DNA of 32,712 nt, from NCBI GenBank assembly GCA_016200225.1, contig JACQFD010000016.1, forward strand, positions 1-32,712, in the 5' to 3' direction. The DNA is from Planctomycetota bacterium. GTDB taxonomy: Bacteria > Planctomycetota > UBA1135 > JACQFD01. Positions 25,212-32,712 of this stretch are shown piece by piece (position 1 is the first letter of the stretch; each line of letters begins with the position of its first letter). A program made the position numbers and the translations under genes. The notes beneath the pieces were generated by a model. That model was not told where the DNA came from. It made no database searches and worked only from the letters and a program-made list of their open reading frames with translations.

Positions 25212-26249
25212 TTACGCGGCCTCGGCGCGCGCGGCGCCGGCAAACCGGTCGAATGCTAAGATTGCGAGCACGGTCGCCGCCTGCACGACCAATGCGAGCG
25301 CGTTCGAAACGCCGGCCGATCGTTGCATTTCGGCGGCGCCGGAATCGAGCGCGCCGAAAAACAGCGCCGCGGCCGCGACGCCGAATGGATGTAATTTTCC
25401 GAGCAGCGCGACGGCAATCGCTACATATCCGAGGCCGCACGAAATGTTATCATACAACCGGCCGGTATGTCCCGCCACGAGCATGCCGCCCGCCGTTCCC
25501 GCGAGCGCGCCGCTCGCGAGAAATGTAGTAAATTCGATGCGCGCCACGGCGAACCCGGCGACGCGCGCGGCGCGCGGCCCTTCGCCGACTGCGCGCAACC
25601 GCAGTCCGCCCGCCGTTCGAAATAAATAAAACCACGAGAGCGGCGCGAGCGCGCACGCGAGCAAGAATCCGCCGTGGAGCGATGTATCGAAAAACACGCG
25701 CGGAAACATGGCGGCGTCGGCGACGCGGTCGCTTTGCGGCAGCGCGTGCGCCGTCTCCGCGAGCGGCCCGCGCACGAGCCACGACACGGTCTGCAGGAAT
25801 ATAAAATTTAACAATATCGTCGATAACACTTCCGGAACAGAACAATAACGTTTCAACGCCGCGGCGATCGCGGCGCACGCGCCGCCGGCCGCCGCCGCCG
25901 CCGCGAGCAGCGCCGAAACCGCCGCGAATCCGGGCCATCCGTCGACGAGCCGGCCCGCGACGACGGCGGCGCTCGCGCCGGCCAGAATTTGAGATTCCGC
26001 GCCGATATTAAGAATCCCCCCGCGAAATGCGACCGCGACGGCGAGTCCGGCAATAAATAATAAGGACGCGCGATTTAAAGTATCGGCGACGGCGTAGCGT
26101 CCGCCGAACGCGCCCTCGAGCAGCGCGCCCGCGGCCGCTCCCGGCGCGCCGCCGGCAATCATGACAAAAATGTAGGCCACCGCGAACGCGGCCGCGGCGG
26201 CGGCGGCCGGTCGGATCAGTATATTTAATTTTGACGCCGGAAATGGCAT
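25212..26249 (-). CDS. Nucleoside-type ABC importer permease (NupP-like)
   Basis: First permease of the importer, BPD_transp_2 family, 345 residues, Ala-rich with about eight to ten helices. Family signs are DTLNRASLLFIAGLAVAVAF, RGGILNIGAESQILAGA, EVLSTILLNFIF and the coupling loop RLRAVGEGPRAARVAGFAV. It matches the longer partner (NupP/YufP/RnsC). It lies 14 bases after the ATPase stop and 3 bases before the next permease. ATG at 26249. Together with the ATPase and BmpA protein it forms a complete importer; substrate likely nucleosides, from the family. Confidence 0.92.
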   Translation of the reverse strand: MPFPASKLNILIRPAAAAAAAFAVAYIFVMIAGGAPGAAAGALLEGAFGGRYAVADTLNRASLLFIAGLAVAVAFRGGILNIGAESQILAGASAAVVAGRLVDGWPGFAAVSALLAAAAAAGGACAAIAAALKRYCSVPEVLSTILLNFIFLQTVSWLVRGPLAETAHALPQSDRVADAAMFPRVFFDTSLHGGFLLACALAPLSWFYLFRTAGGLRLRAVGEGPRAARVAGFAVARIEFTTFLASGALAGTAGGMLVAGHTGRLYDNISCGLGYVAIAVALLGKLHPFGVAAAALFFGALDSGAAEMQRSAGVSNALALVVQAATVLAILAFDRFAGAARAEAA

Positions 26250-26263
26250 TGTTATTTAAAGAT

Positions 26264-27718
26264 TCAACGGCCGCCGCCGGCCATGATCGCGCCGATCGCC
26301 TCGAAATCGGCCGCGCTCCACGGAATTTCGAACGGGCCGAGAGCCGAACCGCGAGCGAACACGAGCGTCCGGTGGCAGAGCGCCGCGATTTCGTCGAGAT
26401 CCGTCGAAATATAAATAACCGCGCCGCCATTTTTCGTAAAATTTAATATTTCGCCGTGGACGAACGACGCCGCCTCGACGTCGAGGCCGCGGGTCGCGTG
26501 CGCGGCGACCAACACGCCGGGGCGGCGCGCCATCGCGCGCGCCACGACGATTTTTTGTTGATTTCCGCCCGAGAGCGTCGCGGCTTTCGCCGAAGAGCTC
26601 GCTGCGCGAATATTATATTGAACGATCGCGGCGGCGGAACTTTCGGCGCGCGTCCGCGGCGATAAATAACCCGCGGGGGCGGCGTTCCGCAGAAGCGTCT
26701 CGTCGAGCAGCAGATTTTCGTCGACGCCGAATGATAATATCAATCCCTCGCCGCGGCGGTCGGGCGGAATGAACGCGGTCGTCGGGCGGCCGGCGGAGTC
26801 GCGCGTCGATAATAAGTAATCGACGAATTCGCGCTGGCCGTTGCCGTCGACGCCGGCGATTCCGAGGATTTCGCCGCGCGACAGTTTAATATTTATACTC
26901 CGCAATGCAAGACTACCGATACGGCCGCGCGTCGAGACGCCGTCCACCGAAAATACAATTTCGCCTTCCCGGGCGGGCATCGCGCGCGCGGGAGGCGCCG
27001 GCGCTTTGCCGATCATTGCGGTCGCGAGGCCGCGCTCGTCGGAGTCTTTCGTTAACATATCCGCGACGACTTTGCCGCGCCGCAGGATGACCACGCGCCC
27101 GCAGACGCGCAGCACTTCATGTAACTTATGATCCACGAGCGCGACCGCGACTCCGGCGTCGCGAAGACGAACGATCACATGGAACAATTCGGCGACTTCG
27201 CGCGGCGACAGCGCCGCCGTCGGTTCGTCTAAAAGTAAGATTCGCGGATTTCGCGAAAGCGCTTTTAATATTTCGACGCGCTGGCGCTCGCCGACGGAAA
27301 GCGATTCGCACGGCGCGGCCGGATCGCCGGGATTCAAACCATAACGATCGGCGAGGCGGCGCGCGGCGTCGATCATGGCCGCGCGCTTCGGAAACGCGGG
27401 CAAACCGGCGGCCAATGCAATATTCTCCGCGACGCTGAATCGTAATATTAACGATTCGTGTTGATGGACGACGCCTATTCCGGCAGCCGCGGCGTCGGCG
27501 GGGGAGCGGAGCCGGATGCGTTCGCCCGAAAGATACAATTCACCGCGGTCCGGCGCGATTGCGCCTCCGAGCACGCCGACGAGCGTCGATTTTCCGGCGC
27601 CGTTTTCGCCGAGCAGTCCCGCGACTTCGCCGGACGCGATGCTAAATGTAACGCCGTCGAGCGCGGCGACGCCGGGATATTTTTTCGTTATCGCGCGGGC
27701 TTCGAGGAGCGCCGGCAT
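26264..27718 (-). CDS. Nucleoside-type ABC importer ATPase, tandem domains (NupO-like)
   Basis: Cytoplasmic ATPase with two nucleotide-binding domains in one chain, 484 residues. The first has Walker A GENGAGKST at residues 37-45, signature LSVGERQRVEILKAL, and Walker B ILLLDEPTAALSP. The second has a degenerate Walker A (GVDGNGQREF), normal for this family, a good signature LSGGNQQKIVVARAM, and a Walker B variant LVAAHATRGLD, where most relatives have AAQPTRGLD. This tandem layout is shared with sugar (MglA) and NupO-type importers; the BmpA gene next door settles on the latter. ATG at 27718. Confidence 0.92.
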   Translation of the reverse strand: MPALLEARAITKKYPGVAALDGVTFSIASGEVAGLLGENGAGKSTLVGVLGGAIAPDRGELYLSGERIRLRSPADAAAAGIGVVHQHESLILRFSVAENIALAAGLPAFPKRAAMIDAARRLADRYGLNPGDPAAPCESLSVGERQRVEILKALSRNPRILLLDEPTAALSPREVAELFHVIVRLRDAGVAVALVDHKLHEVLRVCGRVVILRRGKVVADMLTKDSDERGLATAMIGKAPAPPARAMPAREGEIVFSVDGVSTRGRIGSLALRSINIKLSRGEILGIAGVDGNGQREFVDYLLSTRDSAGRPTTAFIPPDRRGEGLILSFGVDENLLLDETLLRNAAPAGYLSPRTRAESSAAAIVQYNIRAASSSAKAATLSGGNQQKIVVARAMARRPGVLVAAHATRGLDVEAASFVHGEILNFTKNGGAVIYISTDLDEIAALCHRTLVFARGSALGPFEIPWSAADFEAIGAIMAGGGR

Positions 27719-27748
27719 CGGATTACAGATAATTTACGATTTCGCGCG

Positions 27749-28759
27749 TTACGGCGAATGATACTGAACTTTGACTTCGCCTTTTGCGATTTTCGCGTCC
27801 AATTCGTCGGCGTCGCGGACGAATTCCGGCGGCAGTTTCGATTTTAACTTTTCGTTCCATACGAATCCGATCACGCCGTCGCGCCGCGTCCATTCGACGC
27901 GCCGCCCTTTGAAGCGATTTTCCTTCACTTCCCGCGCAACTAATAAAAAAGATTTCGGCACGTCGATGACCGCGCTCGCCACGACGGCGTCGGGCGCCGA
28001 GGACGACTGGTCTTTCGTGCAGCCAAATGCATAGATCCCGGCCTTCGCGGCGGCGTCGAGCATGCCGAGTCCGGCGGCGTCGGCGTCGTGAAATAAACAA
28101 TCGCAGCCGTCCTGGATGAGCGCCTGCGCCTGCGCGCGCGCGGCGCCGATGTCGTCCCAACTATTCAAATAGGCCTGCCGAACTGTAAAATCAGCGCGCA
28201 CGCTTTTGGCGCCGTCGGCGAAAGCTTCAAACGCGCTCCGCACGGGCGGAATGTCTTTGCCGCCGACGCAGCCGGCCTTGCCGGTTTTTGATATGTGAGC
28301 GGCGACGCGCCCACAGACGTAGGCCGAGTCTTCGATGCGCCAGACCATCGACGCTACATTTTCGGCGACGACTTCGCGCGCGCCCGCGCTGACGACGAAC
28401 GCGCATTTCGGAAACTCTTTACCGATCGCCATGGCCGAATCGCCGAATTCGAGACCGTGGCCGAATATTAGTTTTGCCCCTTTTTGCGCATTTCGTCGGA
28501 AACCCTCCTCGATTTCCAAATTCGATCGCACCTGTTGCTGCGATTTCACGGCGCCGAGCTCTTTTTCAATCGCTAATAATCCATCGTAAGCGCCCGCATT
28601 CCATCCGTTGTCGTTCACGGGGCCGGGCGACAACAGCGCAACGCGCATCGGTTCGGCGCCGGTCGACGCGTTGGATTCGCCGCTCGATTTATTACATGCA
28701 ACAAAAACGACGCCGCCGAGAATTCCAAGGATTGCAGCGCGGATCCGGCGGTGAATCAT
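27749..28759 (-). CDS. BmpA/PnrA-family nucleoside-binding lipoprotein
   Basis: Periplasmic ligand-binding lipoprotein of the importer, 336 residues. Signal peptide MIHRRIRAAILGILGGVVFVAC with lipobox VVFVAC, then a Ser-rich tether. The Bmp domain (PF02608) starts at RVALLSPGPVNDNGWNAGAY, with KGAKLIFGHGLEFGDS, VVAENVASMVWRIEDSAYVCG and KAGCVGGKDIPPVRS typical of PnrA-like purine-nucleoside receptors. Three Trp residues (NGW, MVW, NSW) may stack on the base. First gene of the importer operon, 30 bases before the ATPase and 24 bases downstream of the dehydrogenase gene, so it may be read through from there. ATG at 28759. Confidence 0.92.
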   Translation of the reverse strand: MIHRRIRAAILGILGGVVFVACNKSSGESNASTGAEPMRVALLSPGPVNDNGWNAGAYDGLLAIEKELGAVKSQQQVRSNLEIEEGFRRNAQKGAKLIFGHGLEFGDSAMAIGKEFPKCAFVVSAGAREVVAENVASMVWRIEDSAYVCGRVAAHISKTGKAGCVGGKDIPPVRSAFEAFADGAKSVRADFTVRQAYLNSWDDIGAARAQAQALIQDGCDCLFHDADAAGLGMLDAAAKAGIYAFGCTKDQSSSAPDAVVASAVIDVPKSFLLVAREVKENRFKGRRVEWTRRDGVIGFVWNEKLKSKLPPEFVRDADELDAKIAKGEVKVQYHSP

Positions 28760-28783
28760 GGTTTTGTGGTTTTGGTTTATGAT

Positions 28784-30340
28784 TTAACTAAGTTTCCTCG
28801 ACACCGACTTCGCCTGCATGAACAATCCGAGATAATCGCGGCCGCCGGCTTTCGAATCCGTGCCGCTCATATTAAATCCGCCGAAGGGATGGCAGCCGAC
28901 GAGCGCGCCCGTGCATTTGCGATTTAAATATAGATTGCCGACGAAGAATTCCTCGCGCGCGCGCGCGAGTTTGGCCTCGTCATTGGTATAAACCGCGCCG
29001 GTGAGGCCGAATTCCGTATTGTTAGCGATCGCCAGCGCGTCGTCGAAATCCTTCGATTTGATGACGGCGAGCACGGGGCCGAAAATCTCCTCCTGCGCGA
29101 GTTTACCTTTCGCCGGAATATCAATAAAAACGGTCGGTTGTAAAAACCAGCCCGGACCCGGCGCCGCGTCGCCGCCCGTTAATAATTTGCCTTCTTTCTT
29201 GCCGGCTTCGATGTAGCCGAGCATGGTTTTGCGCGCGCGTTCATTAATAACCGGGCCCATCGACGGATTGCGCTCGGCGGGGCCGACCGTTACTTTTTCG
29301 GTTTCGATCTTTAGTTTTTCGACGAAACGATCGTAAACACCGGCGTCGACGATCGCGCGCGAGCAGGCCGAGCATTTTTGTCCTTGATAACCAAAAGCCG
29401 CCGAGACGACGCCCTTCACGGCCGTGTCGACGTCGCAATCGCGATCGATAATAATCGCGTCCTTGCCGCCCATTTCGAGAATAGTGCGTTTTAACCAAAT
29501 CTGGCCCGGATGCACCTTCGCGGCCTTTTCGTGAATGCCGATGCCCACTTCTTTCGAGCCCGTGAATGCAACAAATCGGATTTTCGGACTCGAGATGAGC
29601 CGGTCGCCGAGTTTGCCGCCCGGACCCGGAACATAATTTAAAACGCCCGCCGGAATTCCGACTTCTTTCATTAGTTTAACGAAATCGGCCGCGATCGTCG
29701 CGGAATCGGAGGCCGGTTTTAATATAACAGTATTTCCCGCGACGAGCGCGGCCGCGGTCATGCCGGCCAGAATTGCCAACGGAAAATTCCAAGGCGGAAT
29801 CACCGCGCCGACGCCGAGCGGAACATACATACATTCGTTTTTCTCGCCCGGCATCGGCGTCACGGGCGCGCCGCCGTCGTAGCGCAGCGCTTCGCGCGCG
29901 TAGAATTCGAGAAAATCGATCGCTTCGGCCGTGTCGCCGTCGGCTTCGGCAAAGTTTTTTCCGACCTCATAAACCATCCGCGCGGAATAGTAATGTTTAC
30001 GTTCGCGCATGCGCTTCGCGGCTTCTAACAAATAGCCCGCGCGTTTTTGTGCCGGGACGCGCGACCACGACGGAAACGCGGCGGTCGCGGCGTCGATCGC
30101 GCGTTCGACGTCCTCGACGGTGCCGGTGGGATGGCGCCCGACGACGTGCATCGGATCGGACGGATCGATCGAATCGAAAAGCGGTCGATCGACGATCTCC
30201 GCGCCCGCGATCCACATCGGATGCACTTGCGACTGCGCCGCGCGAATTTCGCGGAGCGCCTTCTCGAACGCCTGGCGATGACTCGGATTCGTAAAGTCTG
30301 TGAACGGCTCGTTTCGGAACTCGGAGAGCGTGGTTGCCAT
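28784..30340 (-). CDS. pruA: 1-pyrroline-5-carboxylate / L-glutamate-gamma-semialdehyde dehydrogenase
   Basis: Last step of proline catabolism: oxidises glutamate-gamma-semialdehyde to glutamate with NAD+. The protein has 518 residues, the length of the single-function RocA/PruA group. Hallmarks are the substrate and NAD regions PPWNFPLAILAGMTAAALVA and FTGSKEVG, the general-base Glu in ILEMGGKDAIIID, and catalytic Cys323 in GYQGQKCSACSR. The end, CHPFGGFNMSGTDSKAGG, is very characteristic of P5C dehydrogenases. Cytoplasmic. ATG at 30340. No proline dehydrogenase gene is in the window; the nearest same-strand gene is the nucleoside-binding protein, so the operon logic is unclear. Confidence 0.95.
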   Translation of the reverse strand: MATTLSEFRNEPFTDFTNPSHRQAFEKALREIRAAQSQVHPMWIAGAEIVDRPLFDSIDPSDPMHVVGRHPTGTVEDVERAIDAATAAFPSWSRVPAQKRAGYLLEAAKRMRERKHYYSARMVYEVGKNFAEADGDTAEAIDFLEFYAREALRYDGGAPVTPMPGEKNECMYVPLGVGAVIPPWNFPLAILAGMTAAALVAGNTVILKPASDSATIAADFVKLMKEVGIPAGVLNYVPGPGGKLGDRLISSPKIRFVAFTGSKEVGIGIHEKAAKVHPGQIWLKRTILEMGGKDAIIIDRDCDVDTAVKGVVSAAFGYQGQKCSACSRAIVDAGVYDRFVEKLKIETEKVTVGPAERNPSMGPVINERARKTMLGYIEAGKKEGKLLTGGDAAPGPGWFLQPTVFIDIPAKGKLAQEEIFGPVLAVIKSKDFDDALAIANNTEFGLTGAVYTNDEAKLARAREEFFVGNLYLNRKCTGALVGCHPFGGFNMSGTDSKAGGRDYLGLFMQAKSVSRKLS

Positions 30341-30507
30341 ATTATTTTTCAGCGCTTACGCGACGAATGGATTCGACGTCGCGACGATTGAGTGACCGGC
30401 AATTTCGCACGCGGCGCGCGCCTCGGCAAGGCGAGCCGCGCGGAGCGCTCTGGAACGGCCCCCATCGCCGAACGAAGATGGACGGAGCGGCGAACCCTGC
30501 TCCGCGC

Positions 30508-30744
30508 ATGTTCAAGATCAGACCGGCCAAGTCGATTCGGAGAATCGCCCGTGCAGCGCATGGGTTTGGGGCGCATTTCCGGGTTGGAATTTACAATTTT
30601 GGCGGCGGCGACAAAATTTATATTTGCGAACGCTGCGGTTCGGAAATGATCGAGCATCATTGCAAAATTCGTTGCCCCAACTGCGGCTACGTGCGCGATT
30701 GCTCCGATCCGCGATCCGAATCGTACAATTCTAATTTTAAATAG
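30508..30744 (+). CDS. Zinc-ribbon miniprotein
   Basis: Small protein of 78 residues if started at ATG 30508. The last 45 residues hold a strong zinc ribbon: IYICERCGSEMIEHHCKIRC then PNCGYVRDCSDP. The CxxC pairs (CERC and CPNC) would bind zinc; two further Cys lie at HHCK and RDCSD. Short proteins of this pattern, ending in CGYxRDCSDP, are widespread and uncharacterised (from memory). The N-terminal half is basic and unconvincing, so the true start may be a later non-ATG codon. The uracil phosphoribosyltransferase-like gene starts 17 bases downstream, so they may be co-transcribed. Divergent from the dehydrogenase. Confidence 0.65.
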   Translation: MFKIRPAKSIRRIARAAHGFGAHFRVGIYNFGGGDKIYICERCGSEMIEHHCKIRCPNCGYVRDCSDPRSESYNSNFK

Positions 30745-30761
30745 ACCAATCGACCCGACGC

Positions 30762-31568
30762 ATGGAACCCGCCGCCCCCGGAATGCAACATTCAAGCGAG
30801 CTCGTCCATCATTATGGTCCGCGGATTCATATATTAAACAATCCGTTTTTGTTAACTTTGCTCGCGCGCATCGGCTCGCCCGCGGCGAAGGGGCCGGAAG
30901 TCGCGGAACTGGTGCGCATGGTCTACGCGGCGATGCTCGCGGTAGTCGCGGCGCGCGAACTGCCGCTCAAGGTTTCGAGCGTGCCGACGCGGATGTTCTC
31001 AAAAACGCCGCACGGAGTTTTTCACGGACCGGTGCTCTCGCGCGACACCCAGGTCGTGATCGCGTGCGTCATCCGCGCGGGGATGATTCCGTCGCAGATT
31101 TGCTTTGAACAGTTGGCGCGCGTGCTCGATCCCGACTGCATTCGCATCGACGCGCTCTCGATGGCGCGCATCACCGACGCCGAAGGGCGCGTCACGGGCG
31201 TCTCGCTGACCGGTTCCAAGATCGGCGGCTCCGTCGACCGTTCAGTATTACTGGTTCCCGATCCGATGGGAGCGACGGGCGGCACGGTGGTTCGCGCGCT
31301 TGCGCACTATCGTCAACATTACGGTTCGCCCGAAAAGGTCATCGCCATGCCCATGATCGCGACACCCGAATACATGCGACGGGTTATTCATGAAGTCGAG
31401 GGTTCTGTTGTGTATACGGCGCGGCTCGATCGCGGACTTTCGCCGCCCGAGGTCCTCGCGCGCGCGCCCGGCGAATCCTGGGACGCGGAACGCGGACTCG
31501 ACGAACATCAGTATATCGTGCCGGGCGCCGGCGGCATCGGCGAAGTGTTAAATCATAGTTGGTGTTAA
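30762..31568 (+). CDS. upp: Uracil phosphoribosyltransferase-like protein
   Basis: Probably converts uracil and PRPP to UMP (pyrimidine salvage); 268 residues, longer than the usual about 210. The PRPP loop is VPDPMGATGGTV, close to the DPMLATGGS of Upp. VIRAGMIPS matches the ILRAGLGM segment, and DEHQYIVPGAGGIGE matches NEHGYIIPGLGDAGD. An insertion of about 17 residues separates RGL from DEHQY, and the last GD-containing turn has changed to GGIGEV, so substrate choice could differ. Next to a nucleoside importer on the other strand and a HAD phosphatase downstream. ATG 30762. Confidence 0.85.
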   Translation: MEPAAPGMQHSSELVHHYGPRIHILNNPFLLTLLARIGSPAAKGPEVAELVRMVYAAMLAVVAARELPLKVSSVPTRMFSKTPHGVFHGPVLSRDTQVVIACVIRAGMIPSQICFEQLARVLDPDCIRIDALSMARITDAEGRVTGVSLTGSKIGGSVDRSVLLVPDPMGATGGTVVRALAHYRQHYGSPEKVIAMPMIATPEYMRRVIHEVEGSVVYTARLDRGLSPPEVLARAPGESWDAERGLDEHQYIVPGAGGIGEVLNHSWC

Positions 31569-31601
31569 TATTTAAGATCCTTAATTTACAATTTAACGTA
31601 A

Positions 31602-32351
31602 ATGTTCATCCGCGCGATCCTGTTCGATCTCGACGAAACGCTCTACGACGAGCGCATGTCGGTCAAAATCGCGCTCGAAAAAGCGTCCGCGCACGCGGCC
31701 GCGAGATTTAATAGTATCAACCGGGCGCAACTCGAGAGGATTTATCTCGAGGAAGCTAATAAACGCTGGGAGGCGTTCGAGGAGGAGATTCGAATGAAAG
31801 GCCGGGGCGCGCAACAGGATCCGCTTCGCGTCCGCGAAATGTGTTTCGCGCAGGCGCTCGCCGCCTGCGGCGCGCCGCCGTCGTTCTCGCCCGAACTGAC
31901 GCGTTTCTACGGCGACCAGCGGCGCGGATGTCATTTGTTATTTCAAGATTCGAAAGAAACATTGGAACAATTGCGATCGCAGGCTTTTATTGCATTGGTT
32001 TCGAACGGCGGATCGGCGTATCAGCGGGAAAAGTTAAAAGCGACCGGAATCGAACATTTGTTTCATGTGGTTATTATTTCGGAAGAGTCGGGTTATTCAA
32101 AACCACAAAAAGGAATTTTTGAAAAGGCGCTGCGCGAGTGTTGCGTGCCCGCGCACGAGGCCGTGATGGTGGGGGATAATTTGGAAAAGGACATTTTGGG
32201 CGCGAAAATTGTAGGATTGCGGGGAGTGCTGATCTGTAGGAATGGGGACAGGCCCAAATTCGGAGCCGGACAGCCGAGGCCGGAGGCAATTTTGCATTCG
32301 CTCGGAGAATTACAAAAAACGTTGACGACGTTTGCAGGAAAGAAAAGTTAG
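31602..32351 (+). CDS. HAD-superfamily hydrolase (HAD-IA phosphatase)
   Basis: Cytoplasmic phosphatase-like protein of 249 residues. Motif I ILFDLDETLYDE with nucleophile Asp9 and acid Asp11, a helical cap (residues about 20-105), motif II VSNGG, motif III Lys in SGYSKPQKGIF, and motif IV MVGDNLEKDILGAK. This is the standard HAD-IA order, as in YjjG-type 5'-nucleotidases and phosphoglycolate phosphatases. Its position 33 bases after the uracil phosphoribosyltransferase-like gene makes a nucleotidase role possible but unproven. ATG start 31602. The stop TAG directly abuts the right flanking repeat. Confidence 0.92.
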   Translation: MFIRAILFDLDETLYDERMSVKIALEKASAHAAARFNSINRAQLERIYLEEANKRWEAFEEEIRMKGRGAQQDPLRVREMCFAQALAACGAPPSFSPELTRFYGDQRRGCHLLFQDSKETLEQLRSQAFIALVSNGGSAYQREKLKATGIEHLFHVVIISEESGYSKPQKGIFEKALRECCVPAHEAVMVGDNLEKDILGAKIVGLRGVLICRNGDRPKFGAGQPRPEAILHSLGELQKTLTTFAGKKS

Positions 32352-32537
32352 GCGCTCTGACGCCGCTGGGCGCTTTAGCTCCGGCGCCGCATGGCGCTCG
32401 CGCTCTAACGCCGCGCAGGCGCGTACGCTCTTGCGCCGCGCAGGCGCATTCCCGTTCGTTAATATTTATTCATTATTTTTTATATAATATTTAATATATT
32501 TCTACGATCGCCGGCGGTGGTTCCGGCGCTCAGACAG
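32352..32537 (+). repeat. Right copy of flanking intergenic repeat
   Basis: Starts at the base after the HAD gene stop with GCGCTCTGACGCCGCTGGG. About four GC mini-hairpin units of 22-25 nt follow (GCGCCGCxxGGCGC cores spaced by CGCTC), then the AT-rich tract 32456-32506, and finally GATCGCCGGCGGTGG to CTCAGACAG. Inverted relative to 13-231 and nearly identical over the AT-rich and outer GC parts; the number of mini-hairpins differs. Both copies lie downstream of a gene in the same sense. Confidence 0.85.
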
Positions 32538-32550
32538 ATGGGATGAGAAG

Positions 32551-32632
32551 GCCGGTTTCCGTCGCGCGGGGTATCTAGAATCTAGATTCCCAAGTTTTGC
32601 GGGCTCGAGGCCCAAAGGACGAAAACCGACCC
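32551..32632 (+). ncRNA. Structured leader of the IS110 element, candidate bridge-RNA region
   Basis: Outer stem CGGTTTCCGTC (32553-32563) with GACGAAAACCG (32618-32628), 10 of 11 pairs. It encloses a hairpin at 32569-32591 (GGG-ATCTA / TAGAT-CCC around a GAATC loop) and another at 32601-32613 (GGGC-TCGAG-GCCC). IS110 elements of the IS621 type express a bridge RNA from the non-coding end upstream of the recombinase; this region is in that place but short. It could instead be a plain 5' leader. Confidence 0.4.
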
Positions 32633-32712
32633 ATGAAGCACTCTACACCCTTCTACACAATTGGCATCGACCTTGGAAAAAACATGAGCCACGTCTGTGT
32701 GCTCGACAGAAA
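32633..32712 (+). CDS. IS110-family transposase (DEDD recombinase), N-terminal fragment
   Basis: First 26 codons, then the window ends. The protein begins MKHSTPFYTIGIDLGKNMSH followed by VCVLDR, which is the RuvC-like opening strand of IS110 transposases (GIDxxK...hVCVLD); the Asp of GID is the first catalytic Asp of the DEDD set. ATG at 32633, 4 bases after the leader stem, without a clear Shine-Dalgarno. Expected full length is about 340-420 residues. Confidence 0.82.
   Translation, partial: MKHSTPFYTIGIDLGKNMSHVCVLDR

Larger units (their letters stand above)
32538..32712 (+). mobile_element. IS110-family insertion sequence, left end (cut by window)
   Basis: Sequence after the repeat boundary includes a structured leader and the start of an IS110-type transposase. 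The exact element end is not provable here; 32538 is proposed because similarity to the left repeat copy stops at that base. IS110 elements make no long terminal inverted repeats and often choose repeats as targets. Confidence 0.6.

Noticed and set aside
26008..26430. Long opposite-frame ORFs rich in Arg throughout (for example 17898-19097 and 14397-15419)
   Set aside because: These are shadows of real genes in GC-rich DNA: Arg-dominated composition, no domains, and overlap with well-supported CDSs.

Overview
The window comes from a GC-rich, diderm, probably non-model bacterium. The evidence is a NodT-type outer-membrane lipoprotein, a Tat-exported molybdo-enzyme and several large secreted proteins. 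Three unrelated secreted proteins share a C-terminal beta-rich module of a kind I associate with Planctomycetota, and weak Shine-Dalgarno sites and frequent non-ATG starts fit the same picture. The phylum is an inference. Coding DNA is GC-rich but dotted with short clusters of AT-rich codons (the octamer TAACAATT recurs at least ten times).

Layout. Positions 13-231 and 32352-32537 are two inverted copies of one intergenic repeat: tandem GC-rich mini-hairpins, then an AT-rich tract, then a GC-rich end. They bracket about 32 kb. 232-5382 (minus) is a TetR-controlled efflux operon: CecR-like regulator, FtsX/DevC-type permease, LolD/MacB-type ATPase, HlyD-type adaptor and TolC/NodT outer-membrane factor. 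5473-7035 (minus) is a secreted beta-helix protein and 7299-8399 (plus) a class-C-beta-lactamase-like serine hydrolase. 8545-9696 (plus) is an AAA_14/DUF4143 ATPase preceded by two perfect palindromes. 9722-13943 (minus) is a Pao-type molybdenum hydroxylase operon (2Fe-2S, Moco and FAD/4Fe-4S subunits) ending in a translationally coupled small Cys-rich protein. 14367-17312 (plus) is a secreted HExxH metallopeptidase. A 128-nt intergenic inverted repeat separates it from a HupE/UreJ-like membrane protein (17615-18712, minus).

18733-22212 (plus) is an exported GH38 alpha-mannosidase with an internal segment of foreign-looking codon use. It is followed by a CrcB fluoride channel (plus) and a secreted glucose/sorbosone dehydrogenase-like protein (minus). 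24297-28759 (minus) is a complete BmpA/NupOPQ-type nucleoside ABC importer, followed by 1-pyrroline-5-carboxylate dehydrogenase (28784-30340, minus). On the plus strand come a zinc-ribbon miniprotein, a uracil phosphoribosyltransferase-like protein and a HAD phosphatase. The window ends in the first 26 codons of an IS110-family transposase. Its leader folds as an outer stem around two hairpins and starts where the right repeat copy ends, consistent with IS110 insertion at a repeat and a bridge-RNA-like leader.

Functional reading. The left operon looks like a self-contained tripartite exporter under its own repressor. The Pao-type operon is a periplasmic aldehyde-oxidising complex. The right-hand block could take up nucleosides (BmpA importer) and salvage uracil (UPRTase, possibly with the HAD phosphatase). 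The secreted beta-helix, metallopeptidase, alpha-mannosidase and sugar dehydrogenase suggest growth on glycoprotein or polysaccharide material. The strongest unexplained signals are the terminal repeat family with its IS110 neighbour, the shared C-terminal module, the Cys-rich protein after the oxidoreductase, and the AT-rich codon clusters.
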